A stretch of DNA of 64,000 nt from Streptomyces niger (GTDB taxonomy: Bacteria > Actinomycetota > Actinomycetes > Streptomycetales > Streptomycetaceae), in contig NZ_JOFQ01000006.1 in the NCBI RefSeq assembly GCF_000718305.1, positions 186,001 through 250,000 on the forward strand. Direction: 5' to 3'. The notes under the pieces were generated by a model. The model was not told the origin of the DNA and made no database searches. It saw only the letters and a list, made by a program, of their open reading frames with translations. Shown piece after piece: positions 25,834-33,518 of this stretch; within the stretch, counting starts at the first letter, position 1; each line of letters opens with the position of its first letter. Both the position numbers and the translations under genes were made by a program.

Positions 25834-26149
25834 TCACGTACCTTCGCAGCGGGGCCGTCATGGGAGTGGTGGCTGCCGCCGGCAGATACCGGATGGCGAG
25901 GCAGCGGCACAACCCCAGCCACGCGAGGGCGAACAGCCGGCCGTCGAGGACGTCGCTGAGCCAGTGCACCCCGAGACAGCAGCGGTGCGCGGCGGACCAT
26001 GCCAGCAGGAATCGGTCCGTCCGGAACGGCGTGCCACTGCGACTGGTCACGACGATGGCCAGTACGCAGAACGCCACCACGGCGCCGGCACCGGCTGCCG
26101 GGGTGGCGACCTTCGTCCGACACGGTCCGGCGTCCGCGGCATGGTTCAT
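25796..26149 (-). CDS. Short PAP2-like protein with internal deletion
   Basis: 117 residues. An N-terminal helix (AGAVVAFCVLAIVVTS), then PFRTDRFLLAWSAAHR as at the start of PAP2 phosphatases, directly joined to CCLGVHWLSDVLDG, the third PAP2 motif. The middle of the fold, including the K-x6-RP and PSGH motifs, is absent, so phosphatase activity is not expected. Yet its start overlaps the upstream PAP2 stop (ATGA) and its end overlaps the response regulator, so it is probably still translated. Confidence 0.6.
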   Translation of the reverse strand: MNHAADAGPCRTKVATPAAGAGAVVAFCVLAIVVTSRSGTPFRTDRFLLAWSAAHRCCLGVHWLSDVLDGRLFALAWLGLCRCLAIRYLPAAATTPMTAPLRRYVSDDAPQDSGRRG

Positions 26150-26754
26150 GACGCCAGCAGCAAGGGGCGCAGGCGGGTGGCCGCGAGGTGCCCGGCGAGG
26201 GCACCCGGCACCTCGCGCCTCAGGAACAGCCCCGCGCACAGCGCGACGAGTCCGCCGACCACGGCCCCTGCCAGGACATCGTGCGGATAGTGCGCGCCGA
26301 CCCAGACGCGGGAGGCGGTCATCGCGCAGGCGGCCACCACGGCGACGGCGCCGAGGCGGCGGGAGACGAAGAACAGGATCACGGCGGCCGCGGCGGCGAT
26401 GGCGGCGTGATTGCTCGGGAACGACCAGTCGCCGGGTGCCGGGCACGCCTCCAGTGTGCTCACGTGCAGACTGTGGCAGGGCCGGTCCTCTCGCACCGCG
26501 AACTTCAGGACGGAGTTCGCCCCGTACGCCACGGCCACGATCACCGGCGCGGTCAGCCCCGTCAGTGCCGCCGTCGCGCTCCGGTGCCGAGCGCGCCACC
26601 AGCCCACGGCCATGAGCAGCGCGACCAATGCCAGGCCGTACGTCGACCAGGTGACAACCGTCTCGTCCAGCCAGCCGGGTGAGCGGTGCGCGAGCGACAC
26701 GACGCCGGTATAGGCCGGGCCGTCGATCCGCGAGCCGTCGAACGCGAGGATCAT
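26146..26754 (-). CDS. PAP2 superfamily membrane phosphatase
   Basis: 202 residues with about six helices. All three PAP2 motifs are present: KFAVREDRP, PSNHA (Asn replaces the usual Gly) and SRVWVGAHYPHDV. Members dephosphorylate lipid pyrophosphates such as undecaprenyl pyrophosphate outside the membrane. ATG 26754 overlaps the DedA stop. Together with DedA, recently linked to undecaprenyl phosphate translocation, it suggests carrier-lipid recycling. Confidence 0.9.
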   Translation of the reverse strand: MILAFDGSRIDGPAYTGVVSLAHRSPGWLDETVVTWSTYGLALVALLMAVGWWRARHRSATAALTGLTAPVIVAVAYGANSVLKFAVREDRPCHSLHVSTLEACPAPGDWSFPSNHAAIAAAAAVILFFVSRRLGAVAVVAACAMTASRVWVGAHYPHDVLAGAVVGGLVALCAGLFLRREVPGALAGHLAATRLRPLLLAS

Positions 26755-27434
26755 CCGCGCGCCTCCTCGGCCTGCGCCCGCTGACGAGAGCGAGAGCGGC
26801 GGGAGCGGTACACCTCGGCAGCGAGCGGGAGCAGCGAGACCGCGACGATCACCGCGATGACGGGGAGGAGGTACCGGTCGACGTCGGGCACGGAGGAGCC
26901 GAGGGCGTACCCGGCCAGGGTGAGGCCGAAGGTCCAGATGAGGCCGCCGACCGTCTGCCACAGGGTGAAGGTCCGCGCCGGTACGCCCAGTGCGCCCGCC
27001 ATGGGGTTGAGCACCGTACGTACCACCGGTACGAACCGCGCCAGCAGGATCGCCTTCGCGTATCCGTACCGCGCCAGCAGTTCCTCCGCCCGGCGTGCCC
27101 CTTCGTGCAGCCGGGGCGAGCGGCTGCGGGCCAGCAGAGTGCCGCCCGCCTTGCGGCCCAGCAGGTAGCCGCACTGCGAGCCGGCGAGAGCACCCACCGC
27201 GGCGACGGCGAGCAACGGCGCGAGCGACAGGTGCATGCCCTGGACCGCGGCGCCGCTGCTCAGCAGACCCGCCGTGAAGAGCAGGGAATCCCCGGGCAGG
27301 AAGAAGCCGATCAGCAGTCCGGTCTCGGCGAACAGCACGACGCCGACGCCGGCCGTGCCGAAGGCGGTCAGCAGGGACTGTGCGTCGAGTAGGTTGACAG
27401 CGAGCTGTGACGACAAGCGTGACGCTGTGGTCAT
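26751..27434 (-). CDS. DedA family membrane protein
   Basis: 227 residues with the DedA/SNARE-associated pattern: ETGLLIGFFLPGDSLLFTAG, GSQCGYLLGRKAG, then ARYGYAKAILLARFVPVVRT and NPMAGALG. DedA proteins maintain membrane lipid balance and some flip undecaprenyl phosphate. First gene of a five-gene overlapping operon (DedA, PAP2, short PAP2, response regulator, kinase). Upstream lie three 15-bp repeats and the BlaI-type operators of the divergent gene. Confidence 0.9.
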   Translation of the reverse strand: MTTASRLSSQLAVNLLDAQSLLTAFGTAGVGVVLFAETGLLIGFFLPGDSLLFTAGLLSSGAAVQGMHLSLAPLLAVAAVGALAGSQCGYLLGRKAGGTLLARSRSPRLHEGARRAEELLARYGYAKAILLARFVPVVRTVLNPMAGALGVPARTFTLWQTVGGLIWTFGLTLAGYALGSSVPDVDRYLLPVIAVIVAVSLLPLAAEVYRSRRSRSRQRAQAEEARG

Positions 27435-27459
27435 CGTCGGCGCCCTTCCCCTTCTGGAC

Positions 27460-27504
27460 GATCGGATGCTGAACGATCGGATGCTGGACGATCGGATGCG
27501 AAGG
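27460..27504. repeat. Three 15-bp direct repeats
   Basis: GATCGGATGCTGRAC occurs three times in tandem (last copy diverging at its end) between the DedA start and the BlaI operators. It may be a regulatory array for the DedA operon. Confidence 0.8.
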
Positions 27505-27522
27505 ACGGCACCCGACGAGTGA

Positions 27523-27557
27523 CTACAATGATGTAGACGGTCTACTGGACTGTAGAC
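27523..27557. promoter_or_regulatory. Paired BlaI/MecI-type operators
   Basis: Two dyads: CTACA-ATGA-TGTAG (27523-27536) and GTCTAC-TGGACT-GTAGAC (27540-27557). The TACA/TGTA half-sites match known BlaI/MecI operators and lie just before a BlaI-like gene. Confidence 0.75.
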
Positions 27558-27581
27558 GATAGCAGGGTGAGGGACATTTCC

Positions 27582-27950
27582 ATGACCGACGCGAAGGACG
27601 AACGCCGGCCGGCGGGTGAGCTCGAAGCCGCCGTGATGGCCACACTCTGGGCCATAGGCACCCCGCTCACCCCGGGGCAGGTGCAGGCGGAACTGGATTC
27701 CGGGTTGGCCCGTACGACGGTGACGACGATCCTCTCCCGGCTGCACGAGAAGGGCATCGTCCGCCGCGAGCGGCAGGGTCGCGGGTACGCCTACCACCCG
27801 GTCCAGGACGGCCCCGGCCTGACCGCCCGGCGCATGCACACCGAGCTCGCCCGCGACACCGACCGGGAGACCGTCCTCGCCCGCTTCGTCGCGCAGCTCA
27901 GCTCCGACGACGAGCAGCTCCTGCGCCGACTGCTGGAGGCCGATGAGTGA
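27582..27950 (+). CDS. BlaI/MecI-type winged-helix repressor
   Basis: 122 residues: ELEAAVMATLWAIGTPLTPGQVQAEL, recognition helix region ARTTVTTILSRLHEKGIVRR, and the YHPVQD segment where MecI-type repressors are cut, followed by dimerisation helices. ATG 27582 has GAGGGA upstream; GTG 27567 is less likely. Its stop overlaps the start of the M56-like protease gene, the usual partner that relieves repression. Two dyads upstream indicate autoregulation. Confidence 0.92.
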   Translation: MTDAKDERRPAGELEAAVMATLWAIGTPLTPGQVQAELDSGLARTTVTTILSRLHEKGIVRRERQGRGYAYHPVQDGPGLTARRMHTELARDTDRETVLARFVAQLSSDDEQLLRRLLEADE

Positions 27951-28873
27951 TGACCGTCCTGCTGATCGTTCCGCTGCTGCTCCCCTTCGCCCTCCGGCCG
28001 TTGTCCCGGCGCGTACTGGACCGCCTCGCGCCGGCCACGGCATTGTGGGCGCTGACCTGCGCGGCGGTCACGCTGGCCGGCTGCTCCCTGGCCGCTCTCG
28101 GCGCCTTCGCCCTGACCGGCCTGCTCAAGCTGCCCGTTTTCGCGGTACTCGGCGAACTCGTCCACCCCCTGCACACCGCGTCCGACCTCTTCGCCGTCCC
28201 GGCCGCCGCGCTGTCCGCCGGTGCGCTCGCGGTCAGCACATGGGCCCTGGTCCGCTGGGCAGTGCGCCAGTCCCGGGCCTTCCGCACCGCACAGGCCGAG
28301 GCCGGGGCACACCCCACCGCCGGTGACCTCTGCATCGTCGATTCGCCACGCCCCGACGCGTACGCGCTGCCCGGCCGCCCACACCGCATCGTCGTCACCA
28401 CGGCGATGCTCCGCAGCCTCTCCGCCGCCGAGCGCGAGGCACTCTTCGCCCACGAGCGCGCCCACAACCACGGCGGCCACCACTACTTCCTGGCCGCCGC
28501 CGACCTCGCGGCACACTGCCATCCGGGGCTGCGTACGACGCGCGAGGCGATCCGGCTGGCGACGGAACGCGCGGCCGACGAGTCAGCGGCCCGCGTCGTC
28601 GGCGACCGGAAACTGGCCGCACGAGCGATCGGCAGGGCCGCACTCGCCGCCCGGCACACCCTCGCCGAACGGCCGGCCTTCACCCCCGCGGCCGCCGCCG
28701 GGCCGGTCCCCCAGCGCGTCGCCGCCCTGATGACAGCCCCCCGCGCGCCCCGCACAGCGTCCTGGATCTGCCTGCTGCTCCTCGCCTGCACCGCGGTCTC
28801 CGCCGGCACAGCGGCGACCGGTGTCCTCGCCTTCCACCACGACGTCGAGGTCGCTCAGGGCGAAGAACGCTGA
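27947..28873 (+). CDS. BlaR1/M56-like membrane metalloprotease
   Basis: About 308 residues (GTG 27947 or ATG 27950). Two or three N-terminal helices, then a cytoplasmic zinc protease domain with FAHERAHNHGGHH (HExxH) and a downstream glutamate near ATERAADESA, and a final helix (WICLLLLACTAVSAGTAATG). Unlike BlaR1 it has no penicillin-binding sensor domain. It probably inactivates the adjacent BlaI-like repressor, or processes another target; the gene pair is common in actinomycetes. Confidence 0.88.
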   Translation: MMTVLLIVPLLLPFALRPLSRRVLDRLAPATALWALTCAAVTLAGCSLAALGAFALTGLLKLPVFAVLGELVHPLHTASDLFAVPAAALSAGALAVSTWALVRWAVRQSRAFRTAQAEAGAHPTAGDLCIVDSPRPDAYALPGRPHRIVVTTAMLRSLSAAEREALFAHERAHNHGGHHYFLAAADLAAHCHPGLRTTREAIRLATERAADESAARVVGDRKLAARAIGRAALAARHTLAERPAFTPAAAAGPVPQRVAALMTAPRAPRTASWICLLLLACTAVSAGTAATGVLAFHHDVEVAQGEER

Positions 28874-29686
28874 CCCTCGCAGCGCAGCCTCCGACGGCCG
28901 CAGACCGGTCAACCTGAACGCAGTCCGAGTGCCGGACTGCGACATCGAGTGACGGCAGGGCGAACCGTGCTCGCCCCATTGACCAGCATCCGCGCCTGGC
29001 GCATCCTGCGACACAGTCGGACACGGCTGTCCTACGATGCCGCCTGGCGCCAGGCCCGCGTGCTGAGCTGTCCAGACGAGGTGGTCTACCGGCTTCACGG
29101 CCATCAAGCCGACAGTTTCCCGCACCCGGACAACGCGCCCAGTGGCCGCAACCCATCGGATCCTGTCTGAGCGTCCGGGTGAAGACACCGTGGTTCGCTC
29201 CGACCTCAGGCCGCGTTCTCCATAGCGCGGCAAAAAGACAGCGTGTTCGCGCGAAGAGCGGCGCGGGGCAACAGCTCAACCGCCCCGCGCCGTTACAACG
29301 GCGCTGCTGCCTCATCCAGAGCGCCTCATCGCGGCGAGGCGTCCCCTTTTTTCAGGACGAGGCACTCCAACATGATCCGTCATCTCGGCCGCCGCGGTAT
29401 CGGTACTGCGTCTGAACTGCTCCAAGAGGCCGGCGCAGAGCCTCTACTGAACCTGATGCCTCGTCAGGAAAGTCAGCGTTGGGTGAGCATTGGTCCGCCC
29501 GGAGACGGTCAGAGATGGTCACACCCGCAACTTGAGTTCTACCCGGCACAGTGGACCTGACCAACAAAAGCGCTGGTCAGAGGCCACCGGACGGAGATGC
29601 TGCGACTTGCCTCGGGCGTTCGAGCGATCCCCCGCGTCGCCCTTACAGGAGATCTTGGACCGCCCACGGCCGTCGGTGTTTTGAGG
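28874..29686. other. 813-bp region without a supported gene
   Basis: Open frames here have poor codon structure and no recognised family. Two hairpins are present: CGGCGCGGGGC / GCCCCGCGCCG (29259-29292) and CGCCTC / GAGGCG followed by T6 (29322-29352). It looks like decayed sequence between the M56 gene and further gene fragments. Confidence 0.6.
29322..29352 (+). terminator. Hairpin with T-run, rho-independent terminator candidate
   Basis: Stem CGCCTC-N8-GAGGCG followed by TCCCC and TTTTTT, a combination uncommon in this genome. No clear gene ends just upstream. Confidence 0.4.
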
Positions 29687-29821
29687 ATGATGGAGAGCTC
29701 ATTTGTGATCCGGACTGATGGGGTGGTCACGCCTGAGACTCCCCGTTTGGTCCTGCGTCGCTGGCGCGAGGAAGACGTTGCGCCCATGGCTGCCATCCAT
29801 GCCGACCGGCCGAGTCGGTGA
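29687..29821 (+). pseudogene. N-terminal fragment of a GNAT (RimJ-like) acetyltransferase
   Basis: The reading TPETPRLVLRRWREEDVAPM followed by AAIHAD is the classic start of RimJ/RimL-type GNATs. After about 40 codons it switches to unrelated sequence and stops. The rest of the gene is gone; the next sequence is a LysR fragment. Confidence 0.65.
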
Positions 29822-30230
29822 CGGCAGCGGCCGGGTCCCCGCCGAACACCCATGGAGCGGCCGCACAACGATCACCCTGGATGAACTGGTCACCGAGCCA
29901 CTGGTCCTGATGTCCCGCTCGAACGTGGCATGGCTGGTCGTCGACGAGGCGGTGAGCCGGGCGGGACTCACCCCCGCCGCTGTCACCGAGTCCGGCTCAG
30001 CGGCCTTCGCCCAGGCGCTCGCCGCGCAGGGGCGAGGGGCCTGCCTGGTCACCGACGACGCCCGCTTCGGCCTCAAGGAGCTGATCGTGCAGACGCCGGA
30101 CGCCCCGCCGACCGTCCCCCTCCAGGCCGGGCGGGACGCCTCCCACTATGCCCACTCAGCGCTCCACGCACCGATCGACGGCCTCCGCACCCACCTCGCC
30201 CATCGCATCCGCCGCTGCCCGGGACTGTGA
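29822..30230 (+). pseudogene. C-terminal fragment of a LysR-type regulator
   Basis: From about 29850 the frame reads LDELVTEPLVLMSRSNVAWL, VVDEAVSRAGLTPAAVTESG and AQGRGACLVTDDARFG, the effector domain end of a LysR protein, with HYAHSALHAPIDGLRTHL at the C-terminus. The DNA-binding half is absent. It sits head to tail with a GNAT fragment, so two broken genes have been joined. Confidence 0.65.
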
Positions 30231-30601
30231 AAGGCGGTTCGCCGACTGGAACGAACAGCTCAGTTGTCAGTGGGTGGTGTGCGCCGTTCAGGTGGTCGGT
30301 CCGGACGCGGGCGCGGCCGCGGGAACAGTTGCCGGCCACTGTTCACCCGCGGGCGCGGGGAACCTCGGCCCCCGCGGCGGGCCCGCTTGCAGGAGCGGCG
30401 GACCCGATTGCAGGAGCGGCGGGCCCGCTTGCAGGAGCGGCGGGCCCGCTTGCAGAAACAGCCACTCCGAAACCGCTGGGCGGGCGGCCACCGGATCCTT
30501 GTCCGACTCAGGACCCGGCCGGCGCATCGTGTCCGGCCGGGCCGCACAAGCGGTGACAGCCAGCAGTCCCGCTGCCCCCGCGACTGTTCGGCCCCGCCTG
30601 C
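30231..30601. other. Repeat-containing region, possible decayed lipoprotein gene
   Basis: The minus-strand frame through 30288-30600 reads GAAGLLAVTACAARPD (a lipobox-like stretch), then PLLQAGPP repeats from a 21-bp array. No ATG, GTG or TTG start precedes it, so it may be the remnant of a small lipoprotein gene downstream of DoxX, or chance. Confidence 0.3.
30376..30456. repeat. Four 21-bp tandem repeats
   Basis: Unit GGCGGGCCCGCTTGCAGGAGC repeated four times with few changes, beginning at 30376, 30397, 30418 and 30439. The 21-bp period keeps every frame open, which creates several artificial ORFs here. Confidence 0.88.
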
Positions 30602-31171
30602 TCAGTGGCGCGTCAGAAGCGTCGCGGCCGCCAGTACGGCGCCGATCAGGAGGGCTGCCGCCCCGTGTGCGAGGCGGTGCGCGCGCAGCCCCGGGAGCAT
30701 CCGGTCGACGGCGTACCGGCCGGGACCGGTCAGGGCCAGGGCCGCGGCGCCGGCGGCCAGCAGGAACGCGTACTCCACGCCCTTGGGCAGGAAGAAACCG
30801 CCGCTCGCGTCCACGACGACGGCATTGACCATCGTGCCGAAGACGGCGGCTCCCGCGAGCGGGGTGATCAAGCCGAGCACCAGACCGAGTCCCCCGAGCA
30901 TCTCGGTGGTTCCGGCGACGGCGGCCATCGTCCTGCCCGCCGGATATCCCATGCCGGTGAAGGCCGCGCCGATGCCGTCGAGGCCGAGACCGCCGAACCA
31001 GCCGAACAACTTCTGCGAGCCGTGCGCCGCGATGGTCAGTCCGAGCACGACTCGGAGCAGCAGGAGCCCGGTGTCGTACGCGTGCGCGGATGCTGCGGGA
31101 GTACGGGCACTGGTGGCCGTGGGCTCGGCGCTGGTGGCCGATGCGTCGAGAGTGGCTGGAGTGAGAGGCAT
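30602..31171 (-). CDS. DoxX family membrane protein
   Basis: 189 residues with four membrane helices and the DoxX signature LLRVVLGLTIAAHGSQKLFG, GIGAAFTGMGYP, and AGTTEMLGGLGLVLGLITPL. The N-terminal 35 residues are Ala/Thr-rich and variable. DoxX proteins are linked to redox and sulfur stress in membranes. ATG 31171 has AAGGAGCT upstream; the longer frame to 31312 lacks a ribosome site. Confidence 0.9.
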   Translation of the reverse strand: MPLTPATLDASATSAEPTATSARTPAASAHAYDTGLLLLRVVLGLTIAAHGSQKLFGWFGGLGLDGIGAAFTGMGYPAGRTMAAVAGTTEMLGGLGLVLGLITPLAGAAVFGTMVNAVVVDASGGFFLPKGVEYAFLLAAGAAALALTGPGRYAVDRMLPGLRAHRLAHGAAALLIGAVLAAATLLTRH

Positions 31172-31560
31172 GAGCGGAGCTCCTTGTGTCGGACGGGGCC
31201 TGGCTACTGATCTCTGCGTGCCGTCACGGGACGAATGCCGGCGAAACCACTTGAAACCGTTGTCTGCGCCCACATCACGGCACCTCCCAACGAGGGACGT
31301 GAATACGGGCATCGGATTTCTTGTTCTTCGCCGCCACCCTCTTAGCGGGCATCAACGCCGTTTCCGCGCCATGTCGTTGCGATGCCGTTCACGTCAACTG
31401 CGGCTCAGTATTGCGGAATTGGCGTGGTGATTCAGCTTTCATCGGCAGGCAACTGCCGAGAAACTCCGGGCCGTCGGCGAACTGGTGAACTCTTCAACAA
31501 GCCCCAGAGGGCGAACGCAGAACCCGCTCACAGAAACCCGCTCACAGAAAGAGAGAGTTC
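31172..31560. other. Divergent promoter region with a hairpin and a 14-bp repeat
   Basis: 389 bp between DoxX and a secreted-protein gene. Contains hairpin TCGGCAG-GCAA-CTGCCGA (31442-31459) and a tandem AACCCGCTCACAGA (31521-31534 and 31535-31548) immediately before the ribosome site of the next gene. Confidence 0.6.
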
Positions 31561-31908
31561 ATGTTTGCTTCTTCCGGCAGGATACGGACCGGCCGCCCTT
31601 CGTACACCCGACGGCGGCTGGTGCGGGCCGCGGGGACTGTGGTGGCCGCCGGCGTGATCGCCGGCTTCGCGGGGGCAGGCACCGCTTCGGCGCACGACAA
31701 GACGCCGACCGGCGGTCTCACGAGCCCGGTCGGTGAGTCGGCGGGCGCCCTGTGGCACCACCTGGAGATGTACCACCTGAGCGACCCCACGTGGGAGGTG
31801 ACCAGCATGCTCACCGATCCGGCCGGCAACCTCAAGATCCACGGGCAGATGGCCGACGACGTCCTCTCCCCCGTCGTGGGAGCTTCCGTGGGCGCACTCG
31901 GCGGCTGA
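31561..31908 (+). CDS. Small secreted protein
   Basis: 115 residues. The N-terminus has arginines (TRRRLVRAAG) then a hydrophobic stretch ending in a signal-peptidase-like GTASA/HDK site at about residue 44. The mature 70 residues (LTSPVGESAGALWHHLEMYH, MLTDPAGNLKIHGQMADDVL) match no family I know. AGAGAGAG precedes ATG 31561. It lies upstream of the monooxygenase cassette but 175 bp separate them. Confidence 0.65.
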   Translation: MFASSGRIRTGRPSYTRRRLVRAAGTVVAAGVIAGFAGAGTASAHDKTPTGGLTSPVGESAGALWHHLEMYHLSDPTWEVTSMLTDPAGNLKIHGQMADDVLSPVVGASVGALGG

Positions 31909-32083
31909 TTTCCTGTCGTGCCGTCCGTTTGACGGCATGTCGTCGTGCCGGTCGGTCCGGGGAAGCCACTGCATCAGCGGCCCTCCCCGGGCTGTTCGGC
32001 AGGGTGGTCGATTTCCATGTCCGGTGCCGCGCGGAGGCCCTGTATTCGCTGCGCGGGAAATTCCGTGGCGAAGAGGGGAAACG

Positions 32084-33340
32084 GTGAGCACTGTGGAGAC
32101 AGCAATGATTTCCGCCGAGGCCGTGTCGAATGCACCGATGACGTCGGAGCCGGAGTTCGTGCGCCGTGCCACGGAACTCCGCGAACTGCTGGCGCGGCAT
32201 CGCGTCACGGGCGACGAACAACGCCGGCTGACCGACCAGGTGATGGCCGGGCTCGCCGGAGCCGGGCTGTCCCGGATGTGGGTGCCGAAGCGGTTCGGCG
32301 GATGGGAATGCGACCTGCGCACCATGGTGGACACCACCATCGAGGTGACGAAGGGGGATCCTTCCGCGGGATGGGTGCACTGGATCCTCGGCTGCGGTGA
32401 CTGGCTGGCCGGGCTGTTTCCCGAGGCCGGCCAGGCGGAGGTGTACGCGACCGGGCCGGACACACACGTGTGTTCGGTCTTCGCCCCCAGCGCGACGGCG
32501 CGTCGCGTCGCCGGGGGATGGACGGTCAGCGGCCGGTGGAGCCCCGCTTCGGGCAGCGCACACGCCCAGTGGGCGATGCTCGGCTTCCCCCTCCCCGCTG
32601 AAGCGGCGGCAGAGCACCTGGGCAGTACGGCCGCGGCTCAAGGGGACCTTGGTTTCGCGCTGGTCCCCATGGACGAACTCCACGTCGAGGACACCTGGTT
32701 CACCACGGGTATGCGCGGCACCGGCAGCAACACCCTCTCCGGCGAGGGCCTTCTCGTACCCGATCACCGTGTGCTGTCCGTGATGCCGGCCGTACGCGGC
32801 GATGCCACATTCCAGGGAGGCGCGTCCCACAGCCCCCGGTACCGGTCGGCGTTCCTGCCGACCCTGGTGACCCACATGATGGGCCCCTACATCGGGATGG
32901 CTCGCGCCGCGCTGGAACTCGTCTCCGAGGACGCGTCGACCCGCGGCATTTCGTTCACGGCGTACGGCAGGCGCAGCGACTCCACGGCGTTCCAGTTGGC
33001 TGTCGCCGAGGCGACGGCGCGGGTGGACGCGGCCACCGCGCTGGCACACAGCGCGGCCGACGCCATCGATGCATACGCCGTCGCCGGGACGTACCCCGAT
33101 GCCGTCTTCCGCGCCCGGGTCCGCCTGCACTTCGGGCATGTGGTGGCCCAGTGCTGCGAGGCGGTCGACCTGTTGGTCTCCGCGCACGGCGCTTCGGCCT
33201 TCGCCGAGGCGAGCCCGCTCGGCGGCATCGTCCGCGACATCCAGACGGCCGGCCGGCACGCGTTCGCCAGCCCGGTGGTCAACAAGGAGGTGTTCGGGCG
33301 CGCGGTGCTCGGTGTGGAGAACATCACCGACTTCATCTGA
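32084..33340 (+). CDS. Acyl-CoA-dehydrogenase-fold flavin monooxygenase
   Basis: 418 residues in the acyl-CoA dehydrogenase superfamily, class of two-component hydroxylases such as HsaA, ActVA-ORF5 and HpaB relatives: RMWVPKRFGGWECDLRTM, GDPSAGWVHWILG, TGMRGTGSNTLSGEG, and the C-terminal helical bundle ending GRAVLGVENITDF. Such enzymes use reduced flavin from a reductase partner to hydroxylate aromatic or polyketide substrates. GTG 32084 follows GAGGGGAAAC. It leads a three-gene cassette with a methyltransferase and a ketosynthase, so tailoring of a secondary metabolite is likely. Confidence 0.85.
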   Translation: MSTVETAMISAEAVSNAPMTSEPEFVRRATELRELLARHRVTGDEQRRLTDQVMAGLAGAGLSRMWVPKRFGGWECDLRTMVDTTIEVTKGDPSAGWVHWILGCGDWLAGLFPEAGQAEVYATGPDTHVCSVFAPSATARRVAGGWTVSGRWSPASGSAHAQWAMLGFPLPAEAAAEHLGSTAAAQGDLGFALVPMDELHVEDTWFTTGMRGTGSNTLSGEGLLVPDHRVLSVMPAVRGDATFQGGASHSPRYRSAFLPTLVTHMMGPYIGMARAALELVSEDASTRGISFTAYGRRSDSTAFQLAVAEATARVDAATALAHSAADAIDAYAVAGTYPDAVFRARVRLHFGHVVAQCCEAVDLLVSAHGASAFAEASPLGGIVRDIQTAGRHAFASPVVNKEVFGRAVLGVENITDFI

Positions 33341-33447
33341 CGCGCCCTCACACGCCCTGACACCCCCTGCCCCTGACACACCCTGTCCCGGACACCCCCT
33401 TGTCCCTGACACGCCCTGACACGCCCTGACACGCCCTGACGCGCCCG
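33338..33447. repeat. 10-bp tandem repeats between monooxygenase and methyltransferase
   Basis: Unit CCTGACACGC is perfectly repeated near 33405-33446 and degenerate copies extend back to the monooxygenase stop. Confidence 0.8.
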
Positions 33448-33518
33448 AAGGGCGACCGGTCACGGCGGGAATTCGGCCCGCCTCCAGCAGTCCGCCCCAC
33501 TACAGCAGGGAGACAGTC

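Noticed and set aside
30264..31430. 388-residue plus-strand ORF over the 21-bp repeats and DoxX
   Set aside because: Kept open by the 21-bp period and by antisense to DoxX; Arg-rich without a fold.
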